DNA of 25,177 nucleotides, from the NCBI GenBank assembly GCA_004555705.1, contig SFHI01000011.1, forward strand, positions 1-25,177. Reading direction: 5' to 3'. Shown here piece after piece: positions 14,289-22,754 of this stretch. The position numbers and the translations under genes were made by a program. Every line of letters starts with the position of its first letter. Positions within the stretch are counted from its first letter, which is position 1. The notes under the pieces are model-generated. The model was not told the origin of the DNA. It searched no databases and saw only the letters and a list, made by a program, of their open reading frames with translations. This stretch comes from Clostridiales bacterium. GTDB lineage: Bacteria; Bacillota; Clostridia; Oscillospirales; Oscillospiraceae.

Positions 14289-15302
14289 ATGATTGAACTG
14301 AAAAATATCGTGGTGAAGTTCGACAATTTCACTGCGCTGCACAATATCAACGTCCATGTGAAGGAGGGGGAATTCTTCACCTTCCTGGGGCCCTCGGGCT
14401 GCGGCAAGACCACCACGCTGCGCACCATCACGGGCTTCATTGACCCGGCGGAGGGCACGGTCAGCGTCAAGGGCCGGGACATCACCCATGTGGCCATCGA
14501 GGACCGGAACATCGGCATCGTGTTCCAGAGCTACGCGCTGTTCCCCACCATGACGGTCTACGACAACATCGCCTTCGGCCTGAAGGTGAAGAAGCTGAAA
14601 AAGGCCGAGATAGACCGGAAGGTCCGGGAAATCGCCAAAAAGGTGGATTTGAGCGACGAGCAGCTGGCCAAGGCGGTGTCCCAGCTCTCCGGCGGACAGC
14701 AGCAGCGGGTGGCCATCGCCCGGGCCCTGGTGACGGGTCCCGCCATCATCTGCATGGACGAGCCTCTTTCCAACCTGGACGCCAAGCTTCGGGTGCAGCT
14801 GCGCAACGAGCTGAAGCGGATGCAGAAGGAATTCGGCATCACCACCATCTACGTCACCCACGACCAGGAGGAGGCCCTGACCCTGTCCGACCGGATCGCC
14901 GTGTTCAACAAGGGCTACATTGAGCAGATCGGCACCCCCAACGAGGTTTACAACCACTCCAAGACCGAGTTCGTCTGCAACTTCATCGGCGACATCAACC
15001 GGCTCTCCCCCGAGGTCAGCCGGACGCTGGGGGCCGACCCCAAGCAGCACAACTACATCCGCCTGGAGCGCATCCATGTGAACGTGGAGCCCAAGGCCAC
15101 CGATGTGGTGCTGGAGGGCACCGTGGAGAGCATGGAATACTACGGCCTGTACATCAAGTACACCATCAACCTGGGCTGCCAGTCCATCAAGGTCATTGAG
15201 AAGAACGACGGCGTGAACATCTACGAGCCGGGCCAGCGGGTGAAGGCCGTGCTGAACCCCCGGGATGTGATGGCCTACCCCGCGGAGGAGGTGGCGAAAT
15301 GA
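14289..15302 (+). CDS. ABC importer ATPase (PotA/FbpC/AfuC type)
   Basis: 337 residues, cytoplasmic. Walker A GPSGCGKTT (34-42), signature LSGGQQQR, Walker B IICMDEPLSNLDAKLR and a switch His in YVTHDQEEALTLSDRI, followed by a C-terminal regulatory/TOBE-like region (about 235-337). The ATG at 14289 has GGAAAGAGG upstream; the frame extends 22 codons further, but into heptamer repeat DNA. The stop overlaps the permease start (ATGA), so the two are translationally coupled. It energises the fused permease that follows and works with the upstream binding protein. Confidence 0.94.
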   Translation: MIELKNIVVKFDNFTALHNINVHVKEGEFFTFLGPSGCGKTTTLRTITGFIDPAEGTVSVKGRDITHVAIEDRNIGIVFQSYALFPTMTVYDNIAFGLKVKKLKKAEIDRKVREIAKKVDLSDEQLAKAVSQLSGGQQQRVAIARALVTGPAIICMDEPLSNLDAKLRVQLRNELKRMQKEFGITTIYVTHDQEEALTLSDRIAVFNKGYIEQIGTPNEVYNHSKTEFVCNFIGDINRLSPEVSRTLGADPKQHNYIRLERIHVNVEPKATDVVLEGTVESMEYYGLYIKYTINLGCQSIKVIEKNDGVNIYEPGQRVKAVLNPRDVMAYPAEEVAK

Positions 15303-17206
15303 GCCGCCGCGAACCCATCCGGCTGGGGAAAAACACCATTATCAAGAGTGTAGGCTTCCTGCTGTACATCTACCTCTTCATCGGCTTTATGGTGGTGCCC
15401 TGCTTCAACACCCTTGCCAGCGTCTTTTCCACCGTGAAGCCCGACGGCAGCCGGGACCCCTGGGCTGTCATCCGGTTCTTCTTCGCGGGGAACATGGGCC
15501 GGTATGTGCTCAACTCCCTGAAGCTGGCGGTGGGACTGGTGGTCACGGTGAACATCGTGGGCGTGTCCATTGTGCTGCTGACGGAGTACTTTGACATCAA
15601 GGGCGCGAAGATTCTCCGCCTGGGCTATATGACCACCATGATCTACTCCGGCGTGGCCCTGGTGACGGGCTACCTGTTCCTCTACGCCGGGGACGGCATC
15701 ATCACCACCCAGCTGCTCAAAATCTTCCCCAACATGAACAAGGACTGGTTCTCCGGCTTCCGGGCGGTGTGGTTCACCATGACCTTCGCCTGTACGTCGA
15801 ACCACGCCCTGTTCCTCCGGAACGCCATCCGTGGCATCGACTACAACACCGTGGAGGCCGCCCGGAACATGGGTGCCAGCCCCTTTAAGGTGCTGTGGAA
15901 GGTGGTTTTCCCCACATTGATGCCTACCATGTTTTCCCTCACCGTTATGACCTTCATCACGGGCCTTTGCGCCATGTCCGCGCCCACCCTGCTGGGCTAC
16001 GACTCCATCAACCCGGAGATCGTCCGGCTTGCCGGCTCCTCCGTGGCGGACGAGTCCTTCCCCCAGGCCCGGGCGGCGCTGCTCAGCGTGATTCTGGCCA
16101 TGTTCACCATCGTGCTGCTGACAGTGCTCAGCTCCTACGAGAGCAAGGGCCATTATCTCTCCGTGTCCAAGACCAAGGCTAAGCTGCAAAAGCAGAAAAT
16201 CACCAACCCCGTGGCCAACGTCCTGGCCCATATCTACGCCTATGTGCTCTTCGTCATCTATATGACCCCCGTGGTGATGATCGTTCTGTTCTCCTTCCAG
16301 ACCTACAAGGCCATCCGGATGCGGACCCTGGACTTGAGCCAGTGGACCATGCTCAACTACTTCGGTTCCAGGGACTATGAGTACCTGACCTCCCGGGGCA
16401 CCTACAAGCTGCGCAAGGGCGCGATCTCGGGCCTGTTCTCCAACGAGGCCACCATGGGCGGCATCAAGCTGAGCTTCGTGCTGTCCGCCATCGCGGCGGC
16501 GCTGGCCTGCGTCATTGTGGTGGTGGCCTGCAGCTACATTTTCAAGAACCGGAAGAAGCTCTCCGGCAAGGTGCTGGAGTACAGCCTCCTGTTCCCCTGG
16601 CTGCTGCCCACCATATTGATCTGCTACTCCTACCGGACGTTCTTCAACTCCGAGAGCGTCTTCTATGTGGGCGGGAAAAACCTGTACTACGCGGAAAATG
16701 TGCGGCTGCTGATTGTCATGGCCTACACGGTGACGAAGCTGCCCTTCTCCCTGCGGATGATCAAGGCCAGCTTCTACGCCATTGACGAGGAGCTGGAGGA
16801 CGCGGCCCGGAACCTGGGTTCCAGCCCGGTCTGGACCTTCCTGAAGGTGAAGCTGCCCATCATCCTGCCCAGTGTCCTGGCGGTATTCGCCCTGAATTTT
16901 AACGCCCTGTTTACGGAATATGATATGTCCGCCACCTTCGCCAGCTCCTACGGCACCACCTACGCCATGATCATCCAGAGCATGTGCGCCGAGGAGGGCA
17001 TGTACGGCTACAATGTCAACGCCTCCGGCCGCCGGTGCGCCAGCACGGTGTTCATCATGGTGGTCTCGGGCATCATCCTGTACCTGGTCTACGGCGTGGG
17101 CGCCCGGGACCTGGGCGAACGGCTGGATGCCCGGGACCGCCGCCGGAAACGGATGGAACGCATTACAGGGCTGTTCTCCAGAAAGAAAGCGGAGGTTAAG
17201 GTATGA
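15299..17206 (+). CDS. Fused double ABC importer permease (AfuB/FbpB type)
   Basis: 635 residues: two binding-protein-dependent permease domains in one chain. Each has the ATPase-contacting EAA loop: EAARNMGASPFKVLWKVVFP (from residue 186) and DAARNLGSSPVWTFLKVKLP (from 501), each followed by more membrane helices. A basic cytoplasmic linker (about 280-305, SKTKAKLQKQK) joins the halves. About twelve membrane helices in total are expected. Fused permeases of this length are typical of the ferric/AfuB group and not of the two-gene polyamine systems. The start overlaps the ATPase by 4 nt, and the end overlaps the HAD phosphatase by 4 nt, so all three are made together. Confidence 0.92.
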   Translation: MSRREPIRLGKNTIIKSVGFLLYIYLFIGFMVVPCFNTLASVFSTVKPDGSRDPWAVIRFFFAGNMGRYVLNSLKLAVGLVVTVNIVGVSIVLLTEYFDIKGAKILRLGYMTTMIYSGVALVTGYLFLYAGDGIITTQLLKIFPNMNKDWFSGFRAVWFTMTFACTSNHALFLRNAIRGIDYNTVEAARNMGASPFKVLWKVVFPTLMPTMFSLTVMTFITGLCAMSAPTLLGYDSINPEIVRLAGSSVADESFPQARAALLSVILAMFTIVLLTVLSSYESKGHYLSVSKTKAKLQKQKITNPVANVLAHIYAYVLFVIYMTPVVMIVLFSFQTYKAIRMRTLDLSQWTMLNYFGSRDYEYLTSRGTYKLRKGAISGLFSNEATMGGIKLSFVLSAIAAALACVIVVVACSYIFKNRKKLSGKVLEYSLLFPWLLPTILICYSYRTFFNSESVFYVGGKNLYYAENVRLLIVMAYTVTKLPFSLRMIKASFYAIDEELEDAARNLGSSPVWTFLKVKLPIILPSVLAVFALNFNALFTEYDMSATFASSYGTTYAMIIQSMCAEEGMYGYNVNASGRRCASTVFIMVVSGIILYLVYGVGARDLGERLDARDRRRKRMERITGLFSRKKAEVKV

Positions 17207-17820
17207 TCGATACCATTGTATTTGATATGGGCCAGGTGCTGATTCGCTGGACCGGGGAGCTGCTGCTGGAAAAGTACGGCCTGAACGACGAGGACAAGGG
17301 GCTTCTGCTGCGGGAGCTGTTCGGGGATGTGGAGTGGGTCATGCTGGATCACGGAACCATTTCCTTTGAAGAGGCGGCTGAGGCGGTGTGCCGCCGGGTA
17401 CCGGAGCACCTGCACAGCGTCGTCCGGGAGGTGGTCACCGGCTGGTGGCATCAGCCCATGCGGCCTATCCCGGGTATGGCGGACCTGGTCCGGGAGCTGA
17501 AAGGAAACGGCTACGGAATCTACCTGCTGTCCAACGCGAATCTGGCCCTGAGAAGCTATTTCCCCCGGATTCCCGGGTCGGAGTGCTTTGACGGCCTGAT
17601 GGTCTCCGCCGAGGAAAAGCTCTTAAAGCCCAACCCGGAGATTTTCCGGACCCTTCTGGAGCGGTTCGGCCTGGAAGCGGAGCGGTGCTTCTTCGTGGAC
17701 GATTCCCCCGCCAATGTGGAGGGGGCCATGAGTGTGGGCTTAAGCGGCTGCGTATTCAAGGGCGACACCCAGGCGCTTCGCCGCAAGCTCCGCAGCGCCG
17801 GTATCCGCTGCGCCGAATAA
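17203..17820 (+). CDS. HAD-superfamily phosphatase (YihX-like, subfamily IA)
   Basis: 205 residues. Motif I is FDMGQVL with nucleophile Asp8 and Gly10 where most HAD phosphatases have a second Asp; the FDxGxV form is that of YihX-type (alpha-glucose-1-phosphate phosphatase) and related sequences, so it is not evidence of inactivity. Motif II is LLSNAN (Ser110), motif III Lys142 in KLLKPNPEIF, motif IV FVDDSPANVEGA (Asp166-Asp167). A helical cap occupies residues 15-90. Its ATGA overlap with the permease makes it part of the importer operon, suggesting that the imported compound is, or becomes, phosphorylated. Phosphonoacetaldehyde hydrolase was considered and rejected because motif I lacks its DxAGT pattern. 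A terminator follows. Confidence 0.87.
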   Translation: MIDTIVFDMGQVLIRWTGELLLEKYGLNDEDKGLLLRELFGDVEWVMLDHGTISFEEAAEAVCRRVPEHLHSVVREVVTGWWHQPMRPIPGMADLVRELKGNGYGIYLLSNANLALRSYFPRIPGSECFDGLMVSAEEKLLKPNPEIFRTLLERFGLEAERCFFVDDSPANVEGAMSVGLSGCVFKGDTQALRRKLRSAGIRCAE

Positions 17821-17824
17821 ACAC

Positions 17825-17861
17825 AAAAGCCTGAGCGTTTCAAGGAACGCCCAGGCTTTTT
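17825..17861 (+). terminator. Intrinsic terminator of the importer operon
   Basis: Stem AAAAGCCTGAGCGTT (17825-17839) with 17846-17860, one mismatch, then a T run (17857-17861). It lies 5 nt after the HAD stop codon. Confidence 0.9.
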
Positions 17862-17873
17862 CCTGCGGAAGAC

Positions 17874-18123
17874 AGACAAGTTGGTGTTTGGCTGAGTGCG
17901 CCACGAGTTTCCTGTCATTGCGAGCCAGTGCTCACACTGGCGTGGCAATCCCCCGGTTGAAAGGAATTAGGTAACGATTACCACCAAAACCGCAACGACT
18001 CCCGTTTTTCCGGGTGCTTATCGCCACGTTTCACCTCTAACCGGGGGATTGCCACACCAGCGTGCGCGCTGGTTCGCAATGACAGGTAATTGGGGGCGCT
18101 TCTCTGCAAACACCAATTTGTCT
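17874..18123. repeat. Composite intergenic repeat with double-hairpin core (copy 4)
   Basis: Outer ends AGACAAGTTGGTGTTTG (17874-17890) and CAAACACCAATTTGTCT (18107-18123) enclose a 174-bp core (17912-18085). The right-arm hairpin is CCAGCG-TGCG-CGCTGG (18057-18072), a version changed on both sides of the stem relative to the CCAGTG/CACTGG form, so pairing is kept. Confidence 0.9.
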
Positions 18124-18146
18124 GCCCCGGGCGGGAGAAAAAATGC

Positions 18147-18175
18147 TTGACCTTTTTGTCAAATGCCGCTATAAC
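18147..18175 (+). promoter_or_regulatory. Sigma-A promoter of the two-component operon
   Basis: TTGACC (18147-18152) and TATAAC (18170-18175) with a 17-bp spacer, 5/6 at each box. Transcription would start near 18182, giving a very short leader. The -35 lies within an inverted repeat TTGAC-N6-GTCAA (18147-18162), which could be a protein-binding site or chance. Confidence 0.75.
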
Positions 18176-18196
18176 GAAAAGAAAGGAGGTATTGTG

Positions 18197-18877
18197 ATGA
18201 TCTGGTATGTGGAGGACGATCCCGGGATTCGGGACTTGGTGATTTATACGCTGAACGCCACCGGGTTTGAGACCCGGAGCTTTGAAACCGGGGATGAATG
18301 CTGGAGCGCGCTGCAGCAGGAGCGGCCGGAGCTGTTGCTGCTGGACGGGATGCTGCCGGGCATGGACGGGGTGGAGCTGCTGCAGAAAATGAAGCAGGAG
18401 CCCTATCTGCGGGACATTCCCGTCATCATGGCCTCCGCCCGGGGGGCCGAGTACGACAAAATCCGCTCCCTGGACCTGGGGGCCGACGACTATCTGGTGA
18501 AGCCCTTCGGAATGCTGGAGCTGGTGTCCCGGGTGAAGGCTGTGCTGCGCCGCTGTGGGGGAGAGAAGAAGGAACCGCTGCTCCAAATGGACGGCCTGGT
18601 CTTAAATCCCACAGAGCACACCGTATCCGTGGACGGCGAAAGAGTTATGTTAACCTACAAGGAATACGAGCTGCTGAAGCTGTTCCTCAGCAACCCCGGG
18701 GTGGCCTTCACCCGGGATCAGCTGCTGGAGCGGGTGTGGGACAGCGACTACCTGGGCCAGACCCGGACGGTGGATATGCACATCCGCACCCTGCGGCAGA
18801 AGCTGGGTGTCTACGGCGACCGGATCGAAACCGTCCGGAATGTGGGCTACCGGCTGGAGGGCGGCCATGGCCGCTAA
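18197..18877 (+). CDS. phoP: PhoP/PhoB-like response regulator, OmpR family
   Basis: 226 residues. The receiver domain has acidic pocket Glu6/Asp7, phospho-acceptor Asp50 (LLLLDGMLPGMDG), Ser80 and Lys102 (YLVKPF). A winged-helix OmpR-type DNA-binding domain follows (about 127-222: LTYKEYELLKLFLSNPG, TVDMHIRTLRQKLG, IETVRNVGYRLE). ATG 18197 follows AAGGAGGT by 6 nt; an upstream in-frame ATG at 18143 lies before the promoter and is excluded. It overlaps the kinase gene by 11 nt. Assignment to phosphate control rests on the PhoR-like kinase, the adjacent Na/Pi symporter and its Pho box; OmpR-family regulators cannot be told apart reliably by motifs alone. Confidence 0.85.
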   Translation: MIWYVEDDPGIRDLVIYTLNATGFETRSFETGDECWSALQQERPELLLLDGMLPGMDGVELLQKMKQEPYLRDIPVIMASARGAEYDKIRSLDLGADDYLVKPFGMLELVSRVKAVLRRCGGEKKEPLLQMDGLVLNPTEHTVSVDGERVMLTYKEYELLKLFLSNPGVAFTRDQLLERVWDSDYLGQTRTVDMHIRTLRQKLGVYGDRIETVRNVGYRLEGGHGR

Positions 18878-20516
18878 GATTTTCCGCTCCACCATCTTTG
18901 TGGCGCTGATCGTGCTGCTGTGCAGCGTGGGCGTGATCCTCGGGGTGGTCTATGACTATTTCGACACCATGCAGGCGGAGCGGCTCCGGGACGAGCTGCG
19001 CCTGGCGGCCTCCGGCGTGGAGGAGCTGGGCCTGACCTATCTGGAGGGGACGGACCCCGGGCGCTACCGGCTGACCTGGGTGGACAGTGCGGGCCGGGTG
19101 CTCTACGACACCCAGGCGGATCAGACCGCCATGGAAAACCACCTGGACCGGGAGGAAATCCTCCAGGCCCTCCGGGAGGGCAGCGGCAGCGCCGTGCGCT
19201 ATTCCGCCACACTGACGGAAAAGACCGTCTATGAGGCGCTGCTTCTGCGGGACGGCAGCGTCCTGCGGCTGTCCGAATCCAGCGCCACCACGGCCACCTT
19301 GCTGCTGGGGATGCTCCAGCCCATCTGCGTGATTCTGTTCATCGCCCTTGTGCTGTCGGGGCTTCTCAGCCACCGGATGGCCAAGCGGATTGTGGCTCCG
19401 CTGAACAGCCTGGATTTGGAGCACCCCCTGCAGAACGACGCCTACGAGGAGCTTTCTCCCATGCTGGACAGGCTTTCCCGGCAGCATCTGCAAATCGATT
19501 CCCAGCTGAAAACGCTCCGGTGGAAAACCGAGGAGTTCCAGCACATCACCCGGAATATGCGGGAGGGCCTGGTGCTCCTGGACGGCAGCGGCCTGGTGCT
19601 CAGCATCAACCCCGCGGCCCAGGAGCTGTTCCGCGCCGGGGATTTTGCCATCGGCAAGGACTTTCTCGCCCTGGAGGGGGCCGTGGAGGCCCGGGACGCG
19701 GTGAACAGGGCCTACCTGGAGGGCGCCGGAGAGCAGCTCCTTCAACGGGAGGGGAGAAGCTACCGCCTGAGCGCGGAGCGGATCACCGACCAGGGGGATC
19801 AGCTGGGGGCGGTGGTACTGACCCAGGACGTGACGGAGCAGCTTCAGGCCCAGCGCACCCGGCAGGAGTTCTCCGCCAATGTGTCCCATGAGCTGAAAAC
19901 GCCCCTGCAGTCCATCATGGGCAGCGCCGAGCTGCTGGAGCAGGGGATGGTAAAGCCGGAGGATACCCCGAGGTTTGCCGGCCTGATCCGCCGGGAGGCG
20001 GAGCGGCTTCTGCATCTGGTCCAGGACATCATCAACCTGTCCCAGTTGGACGAGGGGGCCCCCATGCCCCGGGAGCAGGTGGACATGCTGCAGGTGCTCC
20101 GGGAGACCGCCGCGGGTCTGGCGTCCGCTGCCGAAGAGAAAAAGGTGACTCTGGAGGTCACGGGGGAGGACTGCGTGGTTTCCGCCGTGCCCAGGCTCCT
20201 GGGGGAGATCGTGTTCAATCTGATGGACAACGCCATCCGCTACAATGTGCCGGGAGGCTCTGTCACGGCCTCCTGCCGCCGGGAGGGGGCGGGGGCAGTG
20301 CTCACCGTTTCCGACACCGGCATCGGCATCCCGCCGGAGCACCAGCAGCGGGTGTACCAGCGGTTCTACCGGGTGGACAAGAGCCACTCCCGGGCCTCCG
20401 GCGGCACAGGCCTGGGCCTCGCCATCGTCAAGCACGCCGCCGAGGTTCAGGGAGCGAAGATCACCCTGGAAAGCGAGTCGGGGAAGGGCACCACGGTGAC
20501 CGTGACGTTCCCGTAG
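18867..20516 (+). CDS. phoR: PhoR-like sensor histidine kinase
   Basis: 549 residues in the membrane. First helix about 8-30, a short extracytoplasmic domain (31-142), second helix about 143-167, linker/HAMP-like segment, a PAS-like domain (about 225-325, MREGLVLLDGSGLVLSINPA), H-box FSANVSHELKTPLQSI with His341, then the ATPase domain: N-box NLMDNAIRYN (451-460), G1 DTGIGIP (483-489), F-box YQRFYRVD and G2 GGTGLGLAI (512-520). This helix-sensor-PAS-kinase order is that of Gram-positive PhoR. ATG 18867 lies inside the regulator's last codons, with GGAGGG upstream, so translation is coupled. It would phosphorylate the regulator when phosphate is low. Confidence 0.88.
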   Translation: MAAKIFRSTIFVALIVLLCSVGVILGVVYDYFDTMQAERLRDELRLAASGVEELGLTYLEGTDPGRYRLTWVDSAGRVLYDTQADQTAMENHLDREEILQALREGSGSAVRYSATLTEKTVYEALLLRDGSVLRLSESSATTATLLLGMLQPICVILFIALVLSGLLSHRMAKRIVAPLNSLDLEHPLQNDAYEELSPMLDRLSRQHLQIDSQLKTLRWKTEEFQHITRNMREGLVLLDGSGLVLSINPAAQELFRAGDFAIGKDFLALEGAVEARDAVNRAYLEGAGEQLLQREGRSYRLSAERITDQGDQLGAVVLTQDVTEQLQAQRTRQEFSANVSHELKTPLQSIMGSAELLEQGMVKPEDTPRFAGLIRREAERLLHLVQDIINLSQLDEGAPMPREQVDMLQVLRETAAGLASAAEEKKVTLEVTGEDCVVSAVPRLLGEIVFNLMDNAIRYNVPGGSVTASCRREGAGAVLTVSDTGIGIPPEHQQRVYQRFYRVDKSHSRASGGTGLGLAIVKHAAEVQGAKITLESESGKGTTVTVTFP

Positions 20517-20530
20517 ACAACGGCAGAACC

Positions 20531-20774
20531 CGACAAATTGGTGTTTGTATCGTTCTTGCTGTCATTGCGAACCAGTGCGCACACTGGTGTGGCAATCCCC
20601 CGGTCCGAAGGAACCAGGTAACGATTACCACCAAGAACCGTAACGACCCCCCCGTTTTTCCGGGTGCTTTTCGGTACATTTCCCCTCTAACCGGGGGATT
20701 GCCACGACCAGTCTGCGGACTGGTCTCGCAATGACAGGAAACTTTGACACGCAGCGACAAACACCAACTTGGTG
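20531..20774. repeat. Composite intergenic repeat with double-hairpin core (copy 5)
   Basis: Outer ends CGACAAATTGGTGTTTG (20531-20547) and CAAACACCAACTTGGTG (20758-20774) enclose a 179-bp core (20559-20737). The right-arm hairpin is CCAGTC-TGCG-GACTGG (20708-20723), a compensated variant. The right end reads ACACCAA-C-TTGGTGT, as if two outer ends were fused back to back. Confidence 0.88.
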
Positions 20775-20800
20775 TCTTGTCAAGGAAAGCCAATAAGCAT

Positions 20801-20843
20801 CCTTATCTTATATCTATTATCTATTATCTCTTATCTTTTATCC
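20801..20843. repeat. TTATC-type short tandem repeat tract
   Basis: An AT-rich run of irregular TTATC/TATCTATTA units sits between the repeat element and the terminator upstream of the symporter gene. No coding frame or known regulatory site is recognised in it. Such tracts can change length by slippage. Confidence 0.7.
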
Positions 20844-20850
20844 CCTTCCC

Positions 20851-20876
20851 TCCCCGCCCGGTTGGGCGGGGATTTT
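20851..20876 (+). terminator. Terminator-like hairpin upstream of the symporter gene
   Basis: Perfect 9-bp stem TCCCCGCCC (20851-20859) with 20864-20872, 4-nt loop, then TTTT (20873-20876). It probably ends the two-component operon transcript and insulates the Pho-controlled promoter. Its T run is also the first bases of the Pho box. Confidence 0.7.
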
Positions 20877-20902
20877 ACATGGATTTTACATGAATTTTGC
20901 AT
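20873..20902 (+). promoter_or_regulatory. Pho box: three direct repeats at 11-bp period
   Basis: TTTTACAT (20873-20880), TTTTACAT (20884-20891) and TTTTGCAT (20895-20902) are spaced exactly 11 bp apart, with a degenerate fourth register near the -35. This matches the known PhoP recognition pattern in Firmicutes (TT(A/T/C)ACA-like repeats, one per helical turn). It sits upstream of a TATAAT box and the Na/Pi symporter gene and just downstream of a PhoPR-like pair, so phosphate-starvation activation is likely. Confidence 0.85.
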
Positions 20903-20910
20903 GGCCTAAA

Positions 20911-20939
20911 TGGACTTGGGGCTGAGGCCGGCCTATAAT
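20911..20939 (+). promoter_or_regulatory. Pho-dependent promoter of the Na/Pi symporter gene
   Basis: A perfect TATAAT (20934-20939) has only a poor -35 at 17 bp (TGGACT, 20911-20916). A strong -10 with a weak -35 next to activator repeats is the expected layout of an activator-dependent promoter. Confidence 0.75.
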
Positions 20940-20982
20940 GGGGTCGGGATATCGGATGATTCCCGGAAAGGCGGGTTACAAT

Positions 20983-22752
20983 ATGAGTGTGTATATCCTG
21001 AAAATCATCTCCTTGCTGGGAGGACTGGCGCTGTTCCTCTTCGGCATGGATGTTATGGGCAAATCCCTGGAACGGCTGGCAGGCGGACGGCTTCAGACCC
21101 TCCTTGCCAAAATGAGCTCCACGGTGCCCAGGGGCTTCCTGCTGGGTCTCGCGGTGACCGCGGTGATCCAGTCCTCCAGCGCCACCACGGTGATGGTGGT
21201 GGGCTTTGTCAACTCCGGCATCATGACATTGAAACAGGCCATCGGCGTGATTATGGGCTCCAACGTGGGCACCACGGTGACGGCCTGGATTCTCAGCCTG
21301 ACCCAGCTGGAGGGGGACAGCTTCCTGGTGCAGCTGTGCAAGCCCTCCACCCTGGCACCGCTGCTGGGCACCGTGGGTATTGTGCTGTATATGTTCTCCA
21401 AAAATCCCGGCAAGCAGGGCGTGGGCCAGGTGCTGCTGGGGTTTCTCGCCCTGATGACCGGAATGCAGCTGATGAGCGGAGCCATGAAATTCCTGGAGAA
21501 TGAAGCCTGGTTTGCCCGGCTCATGGTGTCCTTCTCCAATCCGCTGCTGGGCATTCTGGCGGGAGCCGCGCTCACGGCGGTGATTCAGTCCTCGTCGGCC
21601 TCCGTGGGAATCTTACAAAGCCTGTGCACCACCGGGGCCGTCACCTACGGCACGGCCCTGCCCATCATCCTGGGCCAGAACATCGGCACCTGCGTCACCG
21701 CCCTGCTGGGGGCTCTGGGGGCCAACCGCAACGCCCGCCGGGCGGCTCTGGTGCACCTGTACTTCAACGTGGTGGGCGTGGGGCTGTTCACCCTGCTGTT
21801 CTACGGCCTGGGAGCCATTTTCCCCTGGGAATTCCTGGGGGAGATTGCCCAGCCCATGAGCATCGCGCTGGTGCATACGGGCTTCAATTTGGCATCCACC
21901 GCCGTGCTGCTGCCCATGCACGGGCTGCTGGAAAAGCTGGCTTACCTTACCATCCCCGCCGAGCCTGTCCACCAGGCCCCGGTGCTGCTGGACGAGCGGC
22001 TGCTGGCCACCCCGGCGGTGGCTATTCAGCGTGCCCGGGAGATCGCCGGGAAAATGGCCCGGGCCTCTCTCGCGGCCATGGAGCAGGCCATGGAGCTGAC
22101 TGATGGCTACAGTCAGGAAAAAATGGACCAGGTGCAGGCTCTGGAAACGGAAACCGACCGGTATGAGGACGCCCTGGGCACCTACCTTGTACAGCTGACC
22201 CGGCAGGAGCTGAGCGAACGGGACAACCGGAGCCTGAACACCATTCTGTACACCTTAAGCGACCTGGAGCGGATCGCGGATCACGCCGTGGCCGTGGGTT
22301 CTGCCGCCCGGGAGATGGATCAGAAGAACATCCGCTTTTCCGAGGCGGCCTGCCGGGAGCTGGAGGTGCTGAAAAAAGCGGTGCTTGCCACCATCCGCCG
22401 GACGGTGGAGGCCTATGAAACCGACGACCTGGAGGGGGCCATGGAGGTGGAGCCTCTGGAGCAGGTGGTGGACGCCCTGGTGAAGGAGGTCAAATCCCGC
22501 CATGTCCGCCGGCTCCGGGACGGGCTGTGCAGTGTGGAGTACGGCTTTGTGCTGGAGGACTTGCTCACCGCCTGGGAGCGCAGCGCCGACCACTGCTCCA
22601 ATGTGGCGGTGGAGATGCTCCAGATGTCCCAGGGCAAGCTGGACGCCCACGAATACCTGAACGCCCTGAAATCCGGACAGCTCCGGGAAAGCCAGGAGTT
22701 CACCCGCCTCTTCCGCCGGTTCCGGGAGGAATACAGCCTGGGCAGAGGCTAG
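20983..22752 (+). CDS. Na/Pi cotransporter family protein with C-terminal PhoU-like domain
   Basis: 589 residues from ATG 20983 (GGAAAGGCGGG upstream); in-frame ATGs at 20938 and 20956 are less likely, the first lying inside the promoter. The N-terminal about 320 residues are membrane helices with the inverted-repeat hallmark of NptA/PNaS transporters, two QSSSA motifs: VIQSSSATTV (61-70) and VIQSSSASVG (200-209), each followed by a GxNxGT motif (GSNVGTTVT, GQNIGTCVT). The C-terminal about 250 residues are PhoU-like helices with LSDLERIADHAVAVG and WERSADHCSNVA, the paired metal-binding signatures. It imports phosphate with sodium, and the PhoU part probably regulates transport or signalling. 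It is controlled by the Pho box just upstream. Confidence 0.93.
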   Translation: MSVYILKIISLLGGLALFLFGMDVMGKSLERLAGGRLQTLLAKMSSTVPRGFLLGLAVTAVIQSSSATTVMVVGFVNSGIMTLKQAIGVIMGSNVGTTVTAWILSLTQLEGDSFLVQLCKPSTLAPLLGTVGIVLYMFSKNPGKQGVGQVLLGFLALMTGMQLMSGAMKFLENEAWFARLMVSFSNPLLGILAGAALTAVIQSSSASVGILQSLCTTGAVTYGTALPIILGQNIGTCVTALLGALGANRNARRAALVHLYFNVVGVGLFTLLFYGLGAIFPWEFLGEIAQPMSIALVHTGFNLASTAVLLPMHGLLEKLAYLTIPAEPVHQAPVLLDERLLATPAVAIQRAREIAGKMARASLAAMEQAMELTDGYSQEKMDQVQALETETDRYEDALGTYLVQLTRQELSERDNRSLNTILYTLSDLERIADHAVAVGSAAREMDQKNIRFSEAACRELEVLKKAVLATIRRTVEAYETDDLEGAMEVEPLEQVVDALVKEVKSRHVRRLRDGLCSVEYGFVLEDLLTAWERSADHCSNVAVEMLQMSQGKLDAHEYLNALKSGQLRESQEFTRLFRRFREEYSLGRG

Positions 22753-22754
22753 AG

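Noticed and set aside
17203..17820. Phosphonoacetaldehyde hydrolase (phosphonate use)
   Set aside because: Motif I is FDMGQVL, not the DxAGT form, and the Schiff-base lysine context is not visible.
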